From Bacteroidales bacterium UBA4866 (lineage in GTDB: Bacteria; Bacteroidota; Bacteroidia; Bacteroidales; P3), in the NCBI GenBank assembly GCA_002399565.1, contig DHDW01000042.1, positions 12,349 to 20,722 on the forward strand: 8,374 bases of DNA, written 5' to 3'. This document shows positions 1-6,218 of the stretch, one piece after another. Each line of letters begins with the position of its first letter. Within the stretch, counting starts at the first letter, position 1. Below the pieces are notes generated by a model. The model saw nothing but the letters and a program-made list of their open reading frames with translations, made no database searches and was not told where the DNA came from. A program made the translations under genes and the position numbers.

Positions 1-1406
1 GCTATTAGGTTAGTTTCTGCTGGTTGATTAACTGTAAGAGTTAGATTTACTATACTATCACATCCTTTTATAGTTTGTAGGTTTTGAGTATGTAATCCAG
101 CTGTACTAACATCAAACCCATTTAGAAAATATGTTTCTCCTTGACATATCTCAGAATTGAGCGTAACATTATAAATTGGATGAACAATCAAACTAAGATT
201 TACAATACTATCACAACCCTTATAAGTCTGCAAATTTTGAGTATAAAAGCCTGTTGCACTCTTATTAAATCCAAATTGATTATAAACCTCTTCTTGGCAA
301 ATCTCAGCAAGTATAGTATCGTTATAAATTGGATTAACTAATAAACTAAGATTAACTATACTATCACATCCCTTTATAGTCTGTAAGTTTTGAGTATAGA
401 ATCCAGATGCATTTTCATTAAAACCAAATTGATTATATGTTTCTCCTTGACATATTTCTGCTACAATAGTATCATTATGGATTGGGTTTACAACTAATTG
501 TAAGTTCACTATACTATCACAACCCTTTATCGTTTGTAAGTTTTGTGTATGCAATCCTGCTGTTGAAACATTGAATCCATTTAAAACATAAGTGTCTCCT
601 TGACATATTTCTGCAAAGATATAACCATTAAAAATAGGATTAACTGTTAATGTCAATATAATGCTATCACATCCATTAATAAATGCATGAATTCCAGGAG
701 TATTAATGTTTGCTCCATAGTCAGTATAAGATTGATTACTACATATAGTATCAGTAACATATTGAGTTGATCCTATTCTTATATAATTTGTAAACTCATT
801 CCAAGGAGATGCAGATTGATAGCTTGTAATAGACGTACAAGGGACATAAACAGGAATAGACATATTAAGTCCAATGAACGTCAAATAATCTATTGAAGGA
901 GGAGTAATCGCAAGGCAAGTAATTGAGGTTAATCCATCACACGCCCCAAAAGCCCAATCACCAATTGAAGTAACAGAGTTTGGAATTGTAATTGATGTTA
1001 AACTCATACAATGTTCAAAAGCACTTACACCTATTGAAGTAACTGAGTTTGGAATTGTGATTGAGGTCAATTGATGACAATGCGCAAAAGCATTATTTCC
1101 AATTGAAGTAACTGAGTTTGGAATTGTAATTGATGTTAAATCATCCCTCCACCCGAAAGCATCATTCCCAATTGAAGTAACCTTATAATAATTACTATCA
1201 TAAAGAACTGAATCTGGGATTGACAAAGAGTTGTTATAATAATAATAATTATTATTATAACCTACTTCCACTGTTCGAGGAGAAGTTGTAGATGTGATGT
1301 TGTAGTAAATTTCTTGTCCTTCATTTAGAACATTGAAACTTTGAGCTTGAGTATTTAGACTGATTGCTAAAAATATAGCTGATAAAAGTAAAAATAAATG
1401 TTTCAT
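1..1406 (-). CDS. BspA-like LRR surface protein with 51-residue Cys-paired repeats (C-terminus beyond window)
   Basis: A frame open from ATG at 1406 to the window edge (468 whole codons, no stop seen). Residues 1-22 form a signal peptide ([20 protein letters not shown], then AQ), so the protein is exported. Residues about 76-165 hold four 23-residue BspA-type leucine-rich repeats with the core [14 protein letters not shown] followed by AF and a Cys. A typical BspA tail follows ([16 protein letters not shown], then a W-N-F-T segment). From about residue 215 there is one divergent repeat and then four repeats of exactly 51 residues, each carrying EICQ, GF, HTQNLQT or [15 protein letters not shown] and VNPI. 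The two cysteines of each unit lie 28 residues apart, which suggests a disulfide. Related proteins in Bacteroidota are commonly cell-surface or type IX-secreted; a C-terminal sorting domain would lie outside the window. The ligand is unknown. BspA-like assignment is firm; a role in adhesion is inference. Confidence 0.88.
   Translation of the reverse strand, partial: MKHLFLLLSAIFLAISLNTQAQSFNVLNEGQEIYYNITSTTSPRTVEVGYNNNYYYYNNSLSIPDSVLYDSNYYKVTSIGNDAFGWRDDLTSITIPNSVTSIGNNAFAHCHQLTSITIPNSVTSIGVSAFEHCMSLTSITIPNSVTSIGDWAFGACDGLTSITCLAITPPSIDYLTFIGLNMSIPVYVPCTSITSYQSASPWNEFTNYIRIGSTQYVTDTICSNQSYTDYGANINTPGIHAFINGCDSIILTLTVNPIFNGYIFAEICQGDTYVLNGFNVSTAGLHTQNLQTIKGCDSIVNLQLVVNPIHNDTIVAEICQGETYNQFGFNENASGFYTQNLQTIKGCDSIVNLSLLVNPIYNDTILAEICQEEVYNQFGFNKSATGFYTQNLQTYKGCDSIVNLSLIVHPIYNVTLNSEICQGETYFLNGFDVSTAGLHTQNLQTIKGCDSIVNLTLTVNQPAETNLI
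3..655 (-). repeat. 153-bp in-frame tandem repeat encoding 51-residue units
   Basis: The landmark ctatcacatcc/ctatcacaacc (minus-strand sense GCDSI) occurs at 55, 208, 361, 514 and 664. The spacings are 153, 153, 153 and 150 bp. The four 153-bp units are highly similar at the DNA level. Units alternate in type: those nearest 514 and 55 share [12 protein letters not shown], while the middle two share NQFGF and [10 protein letters not shown] further unit appears to begin at the window edge (PAETNLIA). Confidence 0.9.
652..1176 (-). other. BspA tail and LRR block of the surface protein (domain-level note)
   Basis: Within the surface-protein gene, the motif attgaagtaac (minus-strand sense VTSIG) recurs at 964, 1033, 1102 and 1171, exactly 69 bp apart, giving four 23-residue LRR units. 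Between the units only the AF-x-x-C region varies (for example AFAHCHQ, AFEHCMS, AFGACDG). The LRR block ends near 910. A non-repetitive BspA tail continues to about 770, and the first, divergent Cys repeat lies between about 757 and 640. Confidence 0.8.
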
Positions 1407-1470
1407 AGTATTATAGTTTTAATTAACAAATATTAGTCAAATATATTTAAAAATAAATATATTCGGTTCG

Positions 1471-1502
1471 CAAATATACAACCTTGTAAAATATAAAGCA
1501 AA
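1471..1502 (-). promoter_or_regulatory. Bacteroidota-type promoter for the surface-protein gene
   Basis: On the minus strand TATATTTG (plus-strand 1471-1478) matches the TAnnTTTG -7 box of Bacteroidota. A TTTG (1499-1502) lies 20 nt upstream as the -33 element. Transcription would start near 1465, giving a leader of about 60 nt before the ATG at 1406. Prediction by motif only; both boxes and the spacing fit well. Confidence 0.65.
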
Positions 1503-1609
1503 TTTTTAACATTGAAAATAAAATATAATACTCTTTCTTGACACACGCTTGCTTATAAATTAGTATTAATTAATTAATAATTAACCAACAATATCAATGT
1601 AGTTTTTAA

Positions 1610-1673
1610 CAGATAAATTAACCTAATAAAAATAGGTTGAGATATGATTTATCTGATCTGTGAATAATTTTTT
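1610..1673 (+). other. Two-tier hairpin followed by a T tract (orphan terminator-like or structured RNA)
   Basis: An outer 8-bp stem pairs cagataaa (1610-1617) with tttatctg (1648-1655). An inner 6-bp stem pairs aaccta (1620-1625) with taggtt (1633-1638). Thirteen bases after the outer stem is a run of six T (1668-1673). The form resembles an intrinsic terminator read on the plus strand, but no plus-strand gene precedes it. Both stems are AT-rich, so chance cannot be excluded. Confidence 0.35.
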
Positions 1674-1786
1674 AACATAAATTAAGCCCTTATTTGGGTA
1701 AATTAAAACGAAGAAAGAAAAAATTATTACTTGACTTTAATAAATTATTAATTGATTTGAAGTAAAATGAAATAAGGGGTTAAAAA

Positions 1787-1864
1787 AAACATCAATCATA
1801 ATTGAAAATATGTCCTTTATATTTTTAATTATATCCCTTGTTTTTTTCTTTATGATTGATGTTT
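1787..1864. repeat. 15-bp perfect inverted repeat with 48-nt loop
   Basis: aaacatcaatcataa (1787-1801) is the exact reverse complement of 1850-1864. Overlapping its inner edge, aattgaaaatat (1800-1811) pairs with atatttttaatt (1820-1831), with one G-T. On the minus strand the right arm is followed by eight T and then AACCCC, as in an intrinsic terminator. No minus-strand gene lies just upstream, so a terminator role is unproven. Confidence 0.6.
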
Positions 1865-1892
1865 CTTTGAAAATGAAAAATTAAAAGAGAAA

Positions 1893-1997
1893 ATTAAAAC
1901 GAAGAGTTAGAAAATTAGAATAAGGAGTTAAAAAATTAGAATAAGGAGTTAGCAAATTAGAATAAGGAGTTAGTAAATTAGAATAAGGAGTTAAGAA
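1893..1997. repeat. 21-bp tandem repeat, five units
   Basis: Units begin at 1893, 1914, 1935, 1956 and 1977, exactly 21 bp apart. Units 2 to 5 share attagaataaggagtta and differ only in the last three or four bases; unit 1 is divergent (attaaaacgaagagttag). Two degenerate relatives lie outside the array: 1702-1722 resembles unit 1, and 1770-1786 resembles the aataaggagttaaaa core. Plus-strand frames have stops in each unit. One minus-strand frame is open (LTPYSNF-like) but lacks a start, so the array is taken as non-coding. Confidence 0.85.
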
Positions 1998-2068
1998 TTT
2001 TGTTTTGAAAGGGATTTTAAAAATAAGTCTTTTTAGTAAGAAAAAACTATGATTTCAAATTATTGTCT

Positions 2069-2076
2069 TAATTTTG
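2069..2076 (+). promoter_or_regulatory. -7 promoter box for the MFS exporter
   Basis: TAATTTTG matches TAnnTTTG and ends 24 nt before the ATG at 2101, implying a leader of roughly 18-20 nt. I see no clear TTTG -33 element at the expected distance. No Shine-Dalgarno sequence precedes the ATG. Confidence 0.5.
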
Positions 2077-2100
2077 CGTTTCTAATTCACAAAACTTACT

Positions 2101-3309
2101 ATGGATAATAATTCTTGGGTAAAGAAAACTACCCTTTTCCTTGCCAGTCAAACAATATCACAGTTTGGTTCTACTTTGGTACAGTTTGCCATTATGTGGT
2201 ATATCACCTTAGAAACCAAATCGGGAGTTATGATGACTATATCCATAATTTGTGGTTTTTTGCCAACCTTTTTTCTCTCTCCATTTAGTGGGGTGTGGGC
2301 TGATAGGTATAATAGGAAGTTAATTATTGTTCTTTCTGATTCTTTTATTGCTTTTTCCACTCTTGTTTTAGCCATTTTATTTCTTTTGGGATATGATTTT
2401 ATTTGGCTTTTATTTGTTGTTTCAGCCATTAGATCATTGGGCTCAGGCATGCAAACTCCTGCCATTGGTGCAATTTTACCTCAGTTTGTTCCTCAGGATA
2501 AGCTAACAAAGGTTAATGGTATAAACAGCTCTATTCATTCAGTTGTAATGCTTATTTCTCCTATGTTTTCTGCTTTTTTATTAAGCGTTGCAAGCATTGA
2601 AGCAATATTTTTCATTGATGTTTTTACTGCTCTTATTGCAGTTTTTACTTTGCTCTTTTTCCTTAAAATTCCTCCACATAAAAAAGCTATGGAAAGAAAT
2701 GCTACAACCTATTTAGGAGATTTGAAAGCTGGTCTTAAATATATTAAAACACATAAGTATATTAAGCATTTCTTCCTTTTCTGTTTGTTTTTCTTTTTCT
2801 TAATTGCTCCTGTTTCTTTTTTGACGCCTTTGCAGGTTACTCGTAATTATGGAGGAGATGTTTGGCGATTGACAGCAATTGAGGTTGCTTTTTCGGTTGG
2901 AATGATGTTGGGAGGTGTTATTGTTAGCTATTTTAAGGTCTTTAAGAATAAAATTCACACTATGGCTTTTGCTTGTTTTATAACAGCCATAACAACTTTT
3001 GCTTTGGGATTTAATATACTCTTTTGGATCTATTTGGCTATTATCTTAACAATGGGAATTGCCGTTCCTCTCTTTCATACCAATTCAAATGTACTTATTC
3101 AGGAAAAAGTGGAACAAGAATATATGGGTCGTGTATTTGGAATACTTACAATGATTACAAGTTCAATGGTACCATTGGGAATGTTGGTTTTTGGACCACT
3201 TGCCGATATTGTTTCAATAGAAATTATTCTTTTGGGTACAGGAGCAGTTCTAATTTTGCTTAGCATTCTACTCTCAAAAAATAAAGAACTCCTTTCTCAC
3301 GGAAAATAA
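2101..3309 (+). CDS. MFS efflux transporter, MefA-like (MFS_3 family)
   Basis: A 402-residue inner-membrane protein of the usual length for a 12-helix major facilitator drug:H+ antiporter. It has the loop 2-3 signature GVWADRYNRK (64-73). It also has RSLGSGMQTPA (111-121) and a conserved EYMGRVFGI followed by a hydrophobic helix starting near residue 340. These elements line up with the macrolide-efflux MefA-like branch (names such as Mef or MFS_3), whose members start with a short hydrophilic segment and WK-type residues before helix 1, as here. The ATG at 2101 is supported by a promoter box just upstream and by the position of helix 1. It stands alone, convergent with the next gene. The substrate cannot be read from the sequence; macrolide resistance should not be assumed, since most chromosomal Bacteroidota homologues are uncharacterised. 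Confidence 0.9.
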   Translation: MDNNSWVKKTTLFLASQTISQFGSTLVQFAIMWYITLETKSGVMMTISIICGFLPTFFLSPFSGVWADRYNRKLIIVLSDSFIAFSTLVLAILFLLGYDFIWLLFVVSAIRSLGSGMQTPAIGAILPQFVPQDKLTKVNGINSSIHSVVMLISPMFSAFLLSVASIEAIFFIDVFTALIAVFTLLFFLKIPPHKKAMERNATTYLGDLKAGLKYIKTHKYIKHFFLFCLFFFFLIAPVSFLTPLQVTRNYGGDVWRLTAIEVAFSVGMMLGGVIVSYFKVFKNKIHTMAFACFITAITTFALGFNILFWIYLAIILTMGIAVPLFHTNSNVLIQEKVEQEYMGRVFGILTMITSSMVPLGMLVFGPLADIVSIEIILLGTGAVLILLSILLSKNKELLSHGK

Positions 3310-3322
3310 AATTCTAAGGAAT

Positions 3323-3360
3323 AAAAAAAGTGTAACAAACCTTTTGGCCTATTACACTTT
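3323..3360. terminator. Bidirectional intrinsic terminator between convergent genes
   Basis: aaagtgtaa (3327-3335) pairs perfectly with ttacacttt (3352-3360) around a 16-nt loop. Read on the minus strand the stem runs into seven T, a strong terminator for the TPR gene that ends at 3386. Read on the plus strand it is followed by TTTCATTT, a weaker tract, 18 nt after the exporter stop codon. Confidence 0.8.
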
Positions 3361-3385
3361 CATTTATATGTAAATTATTAAATAA

Positions 3386-4426
3386 TTACTTCTTAACTGG
3401 TGCTGCTGGTGCTGGTTTTCCTTCCAATTCTCTAATTAGTTTTCCATCAGCTTGTGCTCCTACTTTATCACCAAGTTTAGTTTTAGCAGTTGCTCTACGT
3501 TTTAAAGCATTTATATGTTTAGGGTCTTTTTGAATAACTTTATCAAAGTCAGCAATTGCTCCTTTATAATCAGCTGCATTATATTTTGCTGCACCTCTAC
3601 GATAAATATTATCAAAGTTATCAGGTTGCAATTCAACCAATTTATCCCATGCAGCAACTTCTGCCTTATAATCTTTCAATGTGCTATTAAGAGCAGTTAG
3701 AGCAGTGTAAACGGTAACATCTCCTTTACCCAATTCAATTACTTTATTATAGTCAATAATTGCTGCCTTATAGCTTTCAGGAGTTTTAATAACATAATTT
3801 GCATAAGCACGATTATTGTAGTAGTCTGCATTATTTGCATTAAGAGCAATAAGTTTATTGTAATCTTCAATAGCACCTTGCCAATTGTTTAAGTTTGCAT
3901 AAGCACTTGCTCTATTTTCTAATAGCTTAACATTATTTGGTTCTTTTGCCAAAACAACTCCCAATTCTTTTGCATAACCATTCAAATCATTAATATTCAA
4001 ATAAGCATTCGCTTTTGCCAACATTGTTGGAATATCATTAGGATTTTTTTCTAAATATACATTATAATCTGCAATTGCTTTTGCAGCATCTTTCTTTTCT
4101 GAAAAAGAATGCCCTCTAAGCAAATAAGCACCTGCCTCTGATTGATCTTTATCAATAAAGATAGAAAGGTTCATAATTGCATTGTCATAATCTTTTAAAT
4201 TATAGTATGCAATTCCAGCATAATAATAAACATGATTCCAAGAAGGAATTTCTTGTTTGCAAAGACCTGCTTTTGAAACCATACCCTGCCAATCCTTAGC
4301 ATCATTAAGTTGTTGATAAGTGTCAATCCATTTATTAATCTTTTCAGCCTCTTCTGGCGTTTGTGCATTTGCTGCAAAGCAAACAATTGATAGCATTAAA
4401 GCTAAAACTAATCTTTTCATATTCAT
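3386..4426 (-). CDS. Secreted tetratricopeptide-repeat protein
   Basis: 346 residues. The signal peptide is residues 1-22 (MNMKRLVLALMLSIVCFAAN, then AQ), with cleavage likely after AQ and no lipobox cysteine at the site, so a soluble periplasmic protein is expected. Most of the rest (about 66-330) is a chain of roughly eight TPR helical pairs, seen in repeated patterns such as YYYAGIAYYNLKDYDNAI, NRASAYANLNNWQGAIEDYN and YRRGAAKYNAADYKGAIADF with Asp/Asn-Pro breaks. The C-terminus is a short Ala-Pro-Lys tail (KPAPAAPVKK). TPRs bind protein partners; the partner is unknown. An ATG two codons later (M3) is an equally possible start. It follows trmB on the same strand after 113 bp and ends at the strong hairpin, so it may be the last gene of a tsaB-trmB-TPR transcript. 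No clear TAnnTTTG box was found just upstream. Confidence 0.88.
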   Translation of the reverse strand: MNMKRLVLALMLSIVCFAANAQTPEEAEKINKWIDTYQQLNDAKDWQGMVSKAGLCKQEIPSWNHVYYYAGIAYYNLKDYDNAIMNLSIFIDKDQSEAGAYLLRGHSFSEKKDAAKAIADYNVYLEKNPNDIPTMLAKANAYLNINDLNGYAKELGVVLAKEPNNVKLLENRASAYANLNNWQGAIEDYNKLIALNANNADYYNNRAYANYVIKTPESYKAAIIDYNKVIELGKGDVTVYTALTALNSTLKDYKAEVAAWDKLVELQPDNFDNIYRRGAAKYNAADYKGAIADFDKVIQKDPKHINALKRRATAKTKLGDKVGAQADGKLIRELEGKPAPAAPVKK

Positions 4427-4464
4427 ATTTTTATTTTATAATTTATTTCCTGCAAAAGGGATTA

Positions 4465-4483
4465 AATCAGTATAACACTGATT
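4465..4483. other. Small hairpin between trmB and the TPR gene
   Basis: aatcagt (4465-4471) pairs perfectly with actgatt (4477-4483) around a 5-nt loop. On the minus strand it lies 57 nt after the trmB stop and 39 nt before the TPR start. The following tract TTTAATCCCTTTT is only weakly T-rich, so it could be a leaky terminator, an mRNA-stability element or part of the TPR leader. Confidence 0.4.
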
Positions 4484-4539
4484 CTCTGTTTTTCTAATTT
4501 TGTTTATAACGTATTAATATTAATTTTGTTGCTTTCCAA

Positions 4540-5202
4540 TCATTGTAATTGAAATTTAAGATAGGTTATTGGCTTACCTTGACTAAGATAAATATTTTCG
4601 TAAAATGTTCTAATTGAAATAACATCTTCTATAATATTTGACTCATAAAGATTATTGGTTGAAACCAAAACCTTCCTGTTTTGAGGAATCAAAACCTCAT
4701 TTAGAGTGTAGTCATAAAGCTCTTGGGAGTCTGTTTTCAAATGAATAATGGCATCATCCTTTAAAACCTTAGCATAGGTGTCCAAAAAGCGAGGTGAGGT
4801 AAGTCTTTTGTTAGGTTTCTTCAATTGTGGGTCAGGAAATGTTATCCAAATCTCACTCACTTCCTTCTCTCCAAAATAGAAGTTCACAAGCTGAACATGA
4901 GAGCGAACAAAAGCAACATTATTAATTTTCTCATTAACAGAAGTTTTGCATCCCCTCCACATTCTTGCACCCTTTATATCAATTCCAATAAAATTCTTAT
5001 CAGGATATTGTTTAGCTAAGCCAACAGTATATTCACCCTTTCCACAGCCAAGCTCCAAAACCAAAGGGTTGTCGTTTTTAAAAAATTCTTCTCTCCATTT
5101 ACCCTTTAAATAAAAACCATCCTTAACGTCTTCATATTTCATTTGAAACATATTAGCGAATGTTTCATTCTCGGCAAATCTTCTTAATTTATCCTTTCCC
5201 AT
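4540..5202 (-). CDS. trmB: tRNA (guanine(46)-N7)-methyltransferase
   Basis: 220 residues, a usual TrmB length. The enzyme transfers a methyl group from S-adenosylmethionine to N7 of G46 in the variable loop of tRNA, in the cytoplasm. Visible signatures: SAM-binding motif ELGCGKGEY (50-58), acidic GIDIKGAR (73-80), RSHVQLV (100-106), the family hallmark TFPDPQLKKPNKR (121-133) and HLKTDS (154-159). In proteobacteria the hallmark reads PDPW-K-RH-KRR; the PDPQ-KK-KRLTS form seen here is, from memory, normal in Bacteroidota. The start is supported by the family's short N-terminal extension. No SD or promoter box lies directly upstream. The leader is A-rich on the coding strand, and the gene probably shares a transcript with tsaB across the repeat element. 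The neighbouring tRNA-Leu is a class II tRNA and is not an expected substrate. Confidence 0.95.
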   Translation of the reverse strand: MGKDKLRRFAENETFANMFQMKYEDVKDGFYLKGKWREEFFKNDNPLVLELGCGKGEYTVGLAKQYPDKNFIGIDIKGARMWRGCKTSVNEKINNVAFVRSHVQLVNFYFGEKEVSEIWITFPDPQLKKPNKRLTSPRFLDTYAKVLKDDAIIHLKTDSQELYDYTLNEVLIPQNRKVLVSTNNLYESNIIEDVISIRTFYENIYLSQGKPITYLKFQLQ

Positions 5203-5265
5203 TTGTCTATGTTTAGTCGTTTATTCGTTGAGTTGTTTAGTTGTTTTCTTTTTTCTTTTTTCTTT
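5203..5265. repeat. Degenerate short-period repeat and pyrimidine tract
   Basis: Plus-strand 5211-5248 repeats variants of gtttagt/gtttatt/cgttgagtt with a period of about 7-10 bp. It is followed by a near-pure T/C run (5246-5265). On the minus strand this gives an A-rich, C-spaced leader directly ahead of trmB, of the kind that can aid translation where no SD is used. The translation effect is inference. Confidence 0.45.
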
Positions 5266-5383
5266 GTCAGAATCAGGATTTATGGGATTTTGGGATTAGT
5301 AGGATTTTTACCAATCATGTAAATCTTGTAATCCTGAATCATCGGCTTGCCGCTTGCCTTAGCAAGAATCCTGATTCAGACAA
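5264..5383. repeat. 120-bp inverted-repeat element, MITE- or REP-like
   Basis: The ends ttgtcagaatcaggatt (5264-5280) and 5367-5383 are inverted repeats matching at 16 of 17 positions. The left half carries four GGATT words (5276, 5285, 5293, 5302). The right half carries AATC words (5313, 5322, 5330, 5337), so the element is a broad imperfect palindrome. A GC-richer block (5342-5366) interrupts the right half, with gcttgcc twice in tandem and a cttgc/gcaag hairpin. From memory, similar aatcctgattcagac sequences recur between genes in Bacteroidota; I cannot verify copy number here. No target-site duplication was identified and no transposase is present. Confidence 0.65.
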
Positions 5384-5401
5384 GCAACTTATCATTTTTC
5401 A

Positions 5402-6088
5402 CTATCTAAGTCCTTTAACTTTTGATTCTATTGCAACAAAGTCTTTTAAATAGTATGGTTCAAAATATGCTATATCTTCAAAATCTTTATTCTCTAACTT
5501 ATTCAATGCCATTTCAGACATTAACTCAGCATTCAATAAAATATCTTCTTCAAATCTGCAATTTAATTTATTAGAGAAAAACGGCATTGACTTCTTAGCA
5601 CCATTACCAACAAAAACAAAATCCTTCTCTTTGTTTAAATAATCATCATAAATACCTTCTTCAATAATATCAGCACTCAACGGCTTTATAACATTCCCCT
5701 TTGAATCGTAAATCTCACAATAAACCTCCATCCTTCTTGCATCAATCATAGCAACCACTCCACTTTCAGGAAATTTTCTTTTTGCTCCTTTTTCTAAAAT
5801 TCTAAGAGTTTCAATACTGATTAGTGGAATATCTAACCCATAAGCAAATCCTTTGGCTGTTGAAACTCCAATTCTAAGTCCAGTATAGGAACCTGGTCCT
5901 TTGCTAACTGCAACGGCAGAAAGTTCAGAATAAGAAACTCCTGCTTGTTCAATAACCTCTTGAATTAACAAAGAAAGCTTTTGAGAATGAGAATTAGGTT
6001 CAGATACCATTCTACTTGCCACAATATCATTTTCCTTAGTCAAAGCCACAGAACAAATTTCAGTTGAAGTTTCTAAAAGTAAAATCAT
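5402..6088 (-). CDS. tsaB: tRNA N6-threonylcarbamoyladenosine biosynthesis protein TsaB
   Basis: 228 residues, a normal TsaB length. TsaB is the non-catalytic ASKHA-fold partner that dimerises with TsaD and, with TsaE, transfers threonylcarbamoyl from threonylcarbamoyl-AMP to A37 of ANN-decoding tRNAs. Signatures: N-terminal ILLLETSTEICSVAL (2-16), NSHSQKLSLLI (32-42) and the family block SKGPGSYTGLRIG (62-74) followed by STAKGFAYG (76-84). The start gives the conserved beta strand at residue 2. It is divergent from the tRNA-Leu/YrdC-type unit and lies upstream of trmB on the same strand, with 199 bp holding an inverted-repeat element between them. A TACTTTTG box lies about 60 nt upstream. 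TsaD and TsaE are not in the window. Confidence 0.95.
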   Translation of the reverse strand: MILLLETSTEICSVALTKENDIVASRMVSEPNSHSQKLSLLIQEVIEQAGVSYSELSAVAVSKGPGSYTGLRIGVSTAKGFAYGLDIPLISIETLRILEKGAKRKFPESGVVAMIDARRMEVYCEIYDSKGNVIKPLSADIIEEGIYDDYLNKEKDFVFVGNGAKKSMPFFSNKLNCRFEEDILLNAELMSEMALNKLENKDFEDIAYFEPYYLKDFVAIESKVKGLR

Positions 6089-6147
6089 TTTATTATAGTG
6101 AAAATTGAAAACTAAAAGTAATTATATAGCAAAAACCATATTCAGAG

Positions 6148-6155
6148 CAAAAGTA
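6148..6155 (-). promoter_or_regulatory. -7 promoter box for tsaB
   Basis: On the minus strand TACTTTTG matches TAnnTTTG, 59 nt before the tsaB ATG. Predicted transcription start is near 6141. No clear TTTG -33 element was found at the usual spacing. Confidence 0.5.
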
Positions 6156-6197
6156 CAAAAAAACTATTAATCTCATAGTACTTTCACTTAAAAATTG

Positions 6198-6205
6198 TAT
6201 CTTTG
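6198..6205 (+). promoter_or_regulatory. -7 promoter box for tRNA-Leu and downstream genes
   Basis: TATCTTTG matches TAnnTTTG, 13 nt before the first tRNA base. This puts the transcription start close to 6212 with a very short 5' leader, as expected for a tRNA promoter. The -33 element is unclear. It faces away from the tsaB box 42 nt to its left. Confidence 0.6.
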
Positions 6206-6218
6206 CACCTCAAATAAT

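Larger units (their letters stand above)
1407..2100. other. 694-bp gene-free region rich in repeats and inverted repeats
   Basis: No frame on either strand shows a credible gene. Very AT-rich. It contains the promoter of the left gene, a two-tier hairpin (1610-1655), a 9-bp inverted repeat (1687-1695 with 1770-1778), a 15-bp stem with a 48-nt loop (1787-1864), five 21-bp tandem repeats (1893-1997) and the exporter promoter (2069-2076). The gap is long compared with the others here (42-199 bp). Confidence 0.75.

Noticed and set aside
141..341. 66-codon plus-strand frame
   Set aside because: It lies antisense within the repeat array of the surface-protein gene, has no family features, and its sequence follows the repeats.
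1..655. CRISPR-like or non-coding satellite
   Set aside because: The 153-bp periodicity keeps an intact reading frame with conserved Cys, so it is a protein repeat.
1893..1997. CRISPR array
   Set aside because: The units are 21 bp head-to-tail with no unique spacers.
1880..2010. Minus-strand open frame with LTPYSNF-like heptapeptide repeats
   Set aside because: No start codon or promoter, and the frame is open only because the 21-bp repeat lacks stops on that strand.
2148..2465. 105-codon minus-strand frame
   Set aside because: Fully antisense to the MFS exporter, whose motifs are clear.
5241..5453. 70-codon plus-strand frame through the tsaB-trmB gap
   Set aside because: It is a translation of the pyrimidine tract and inverted-repeat element running into the antisense of tsaB; not a real gene.
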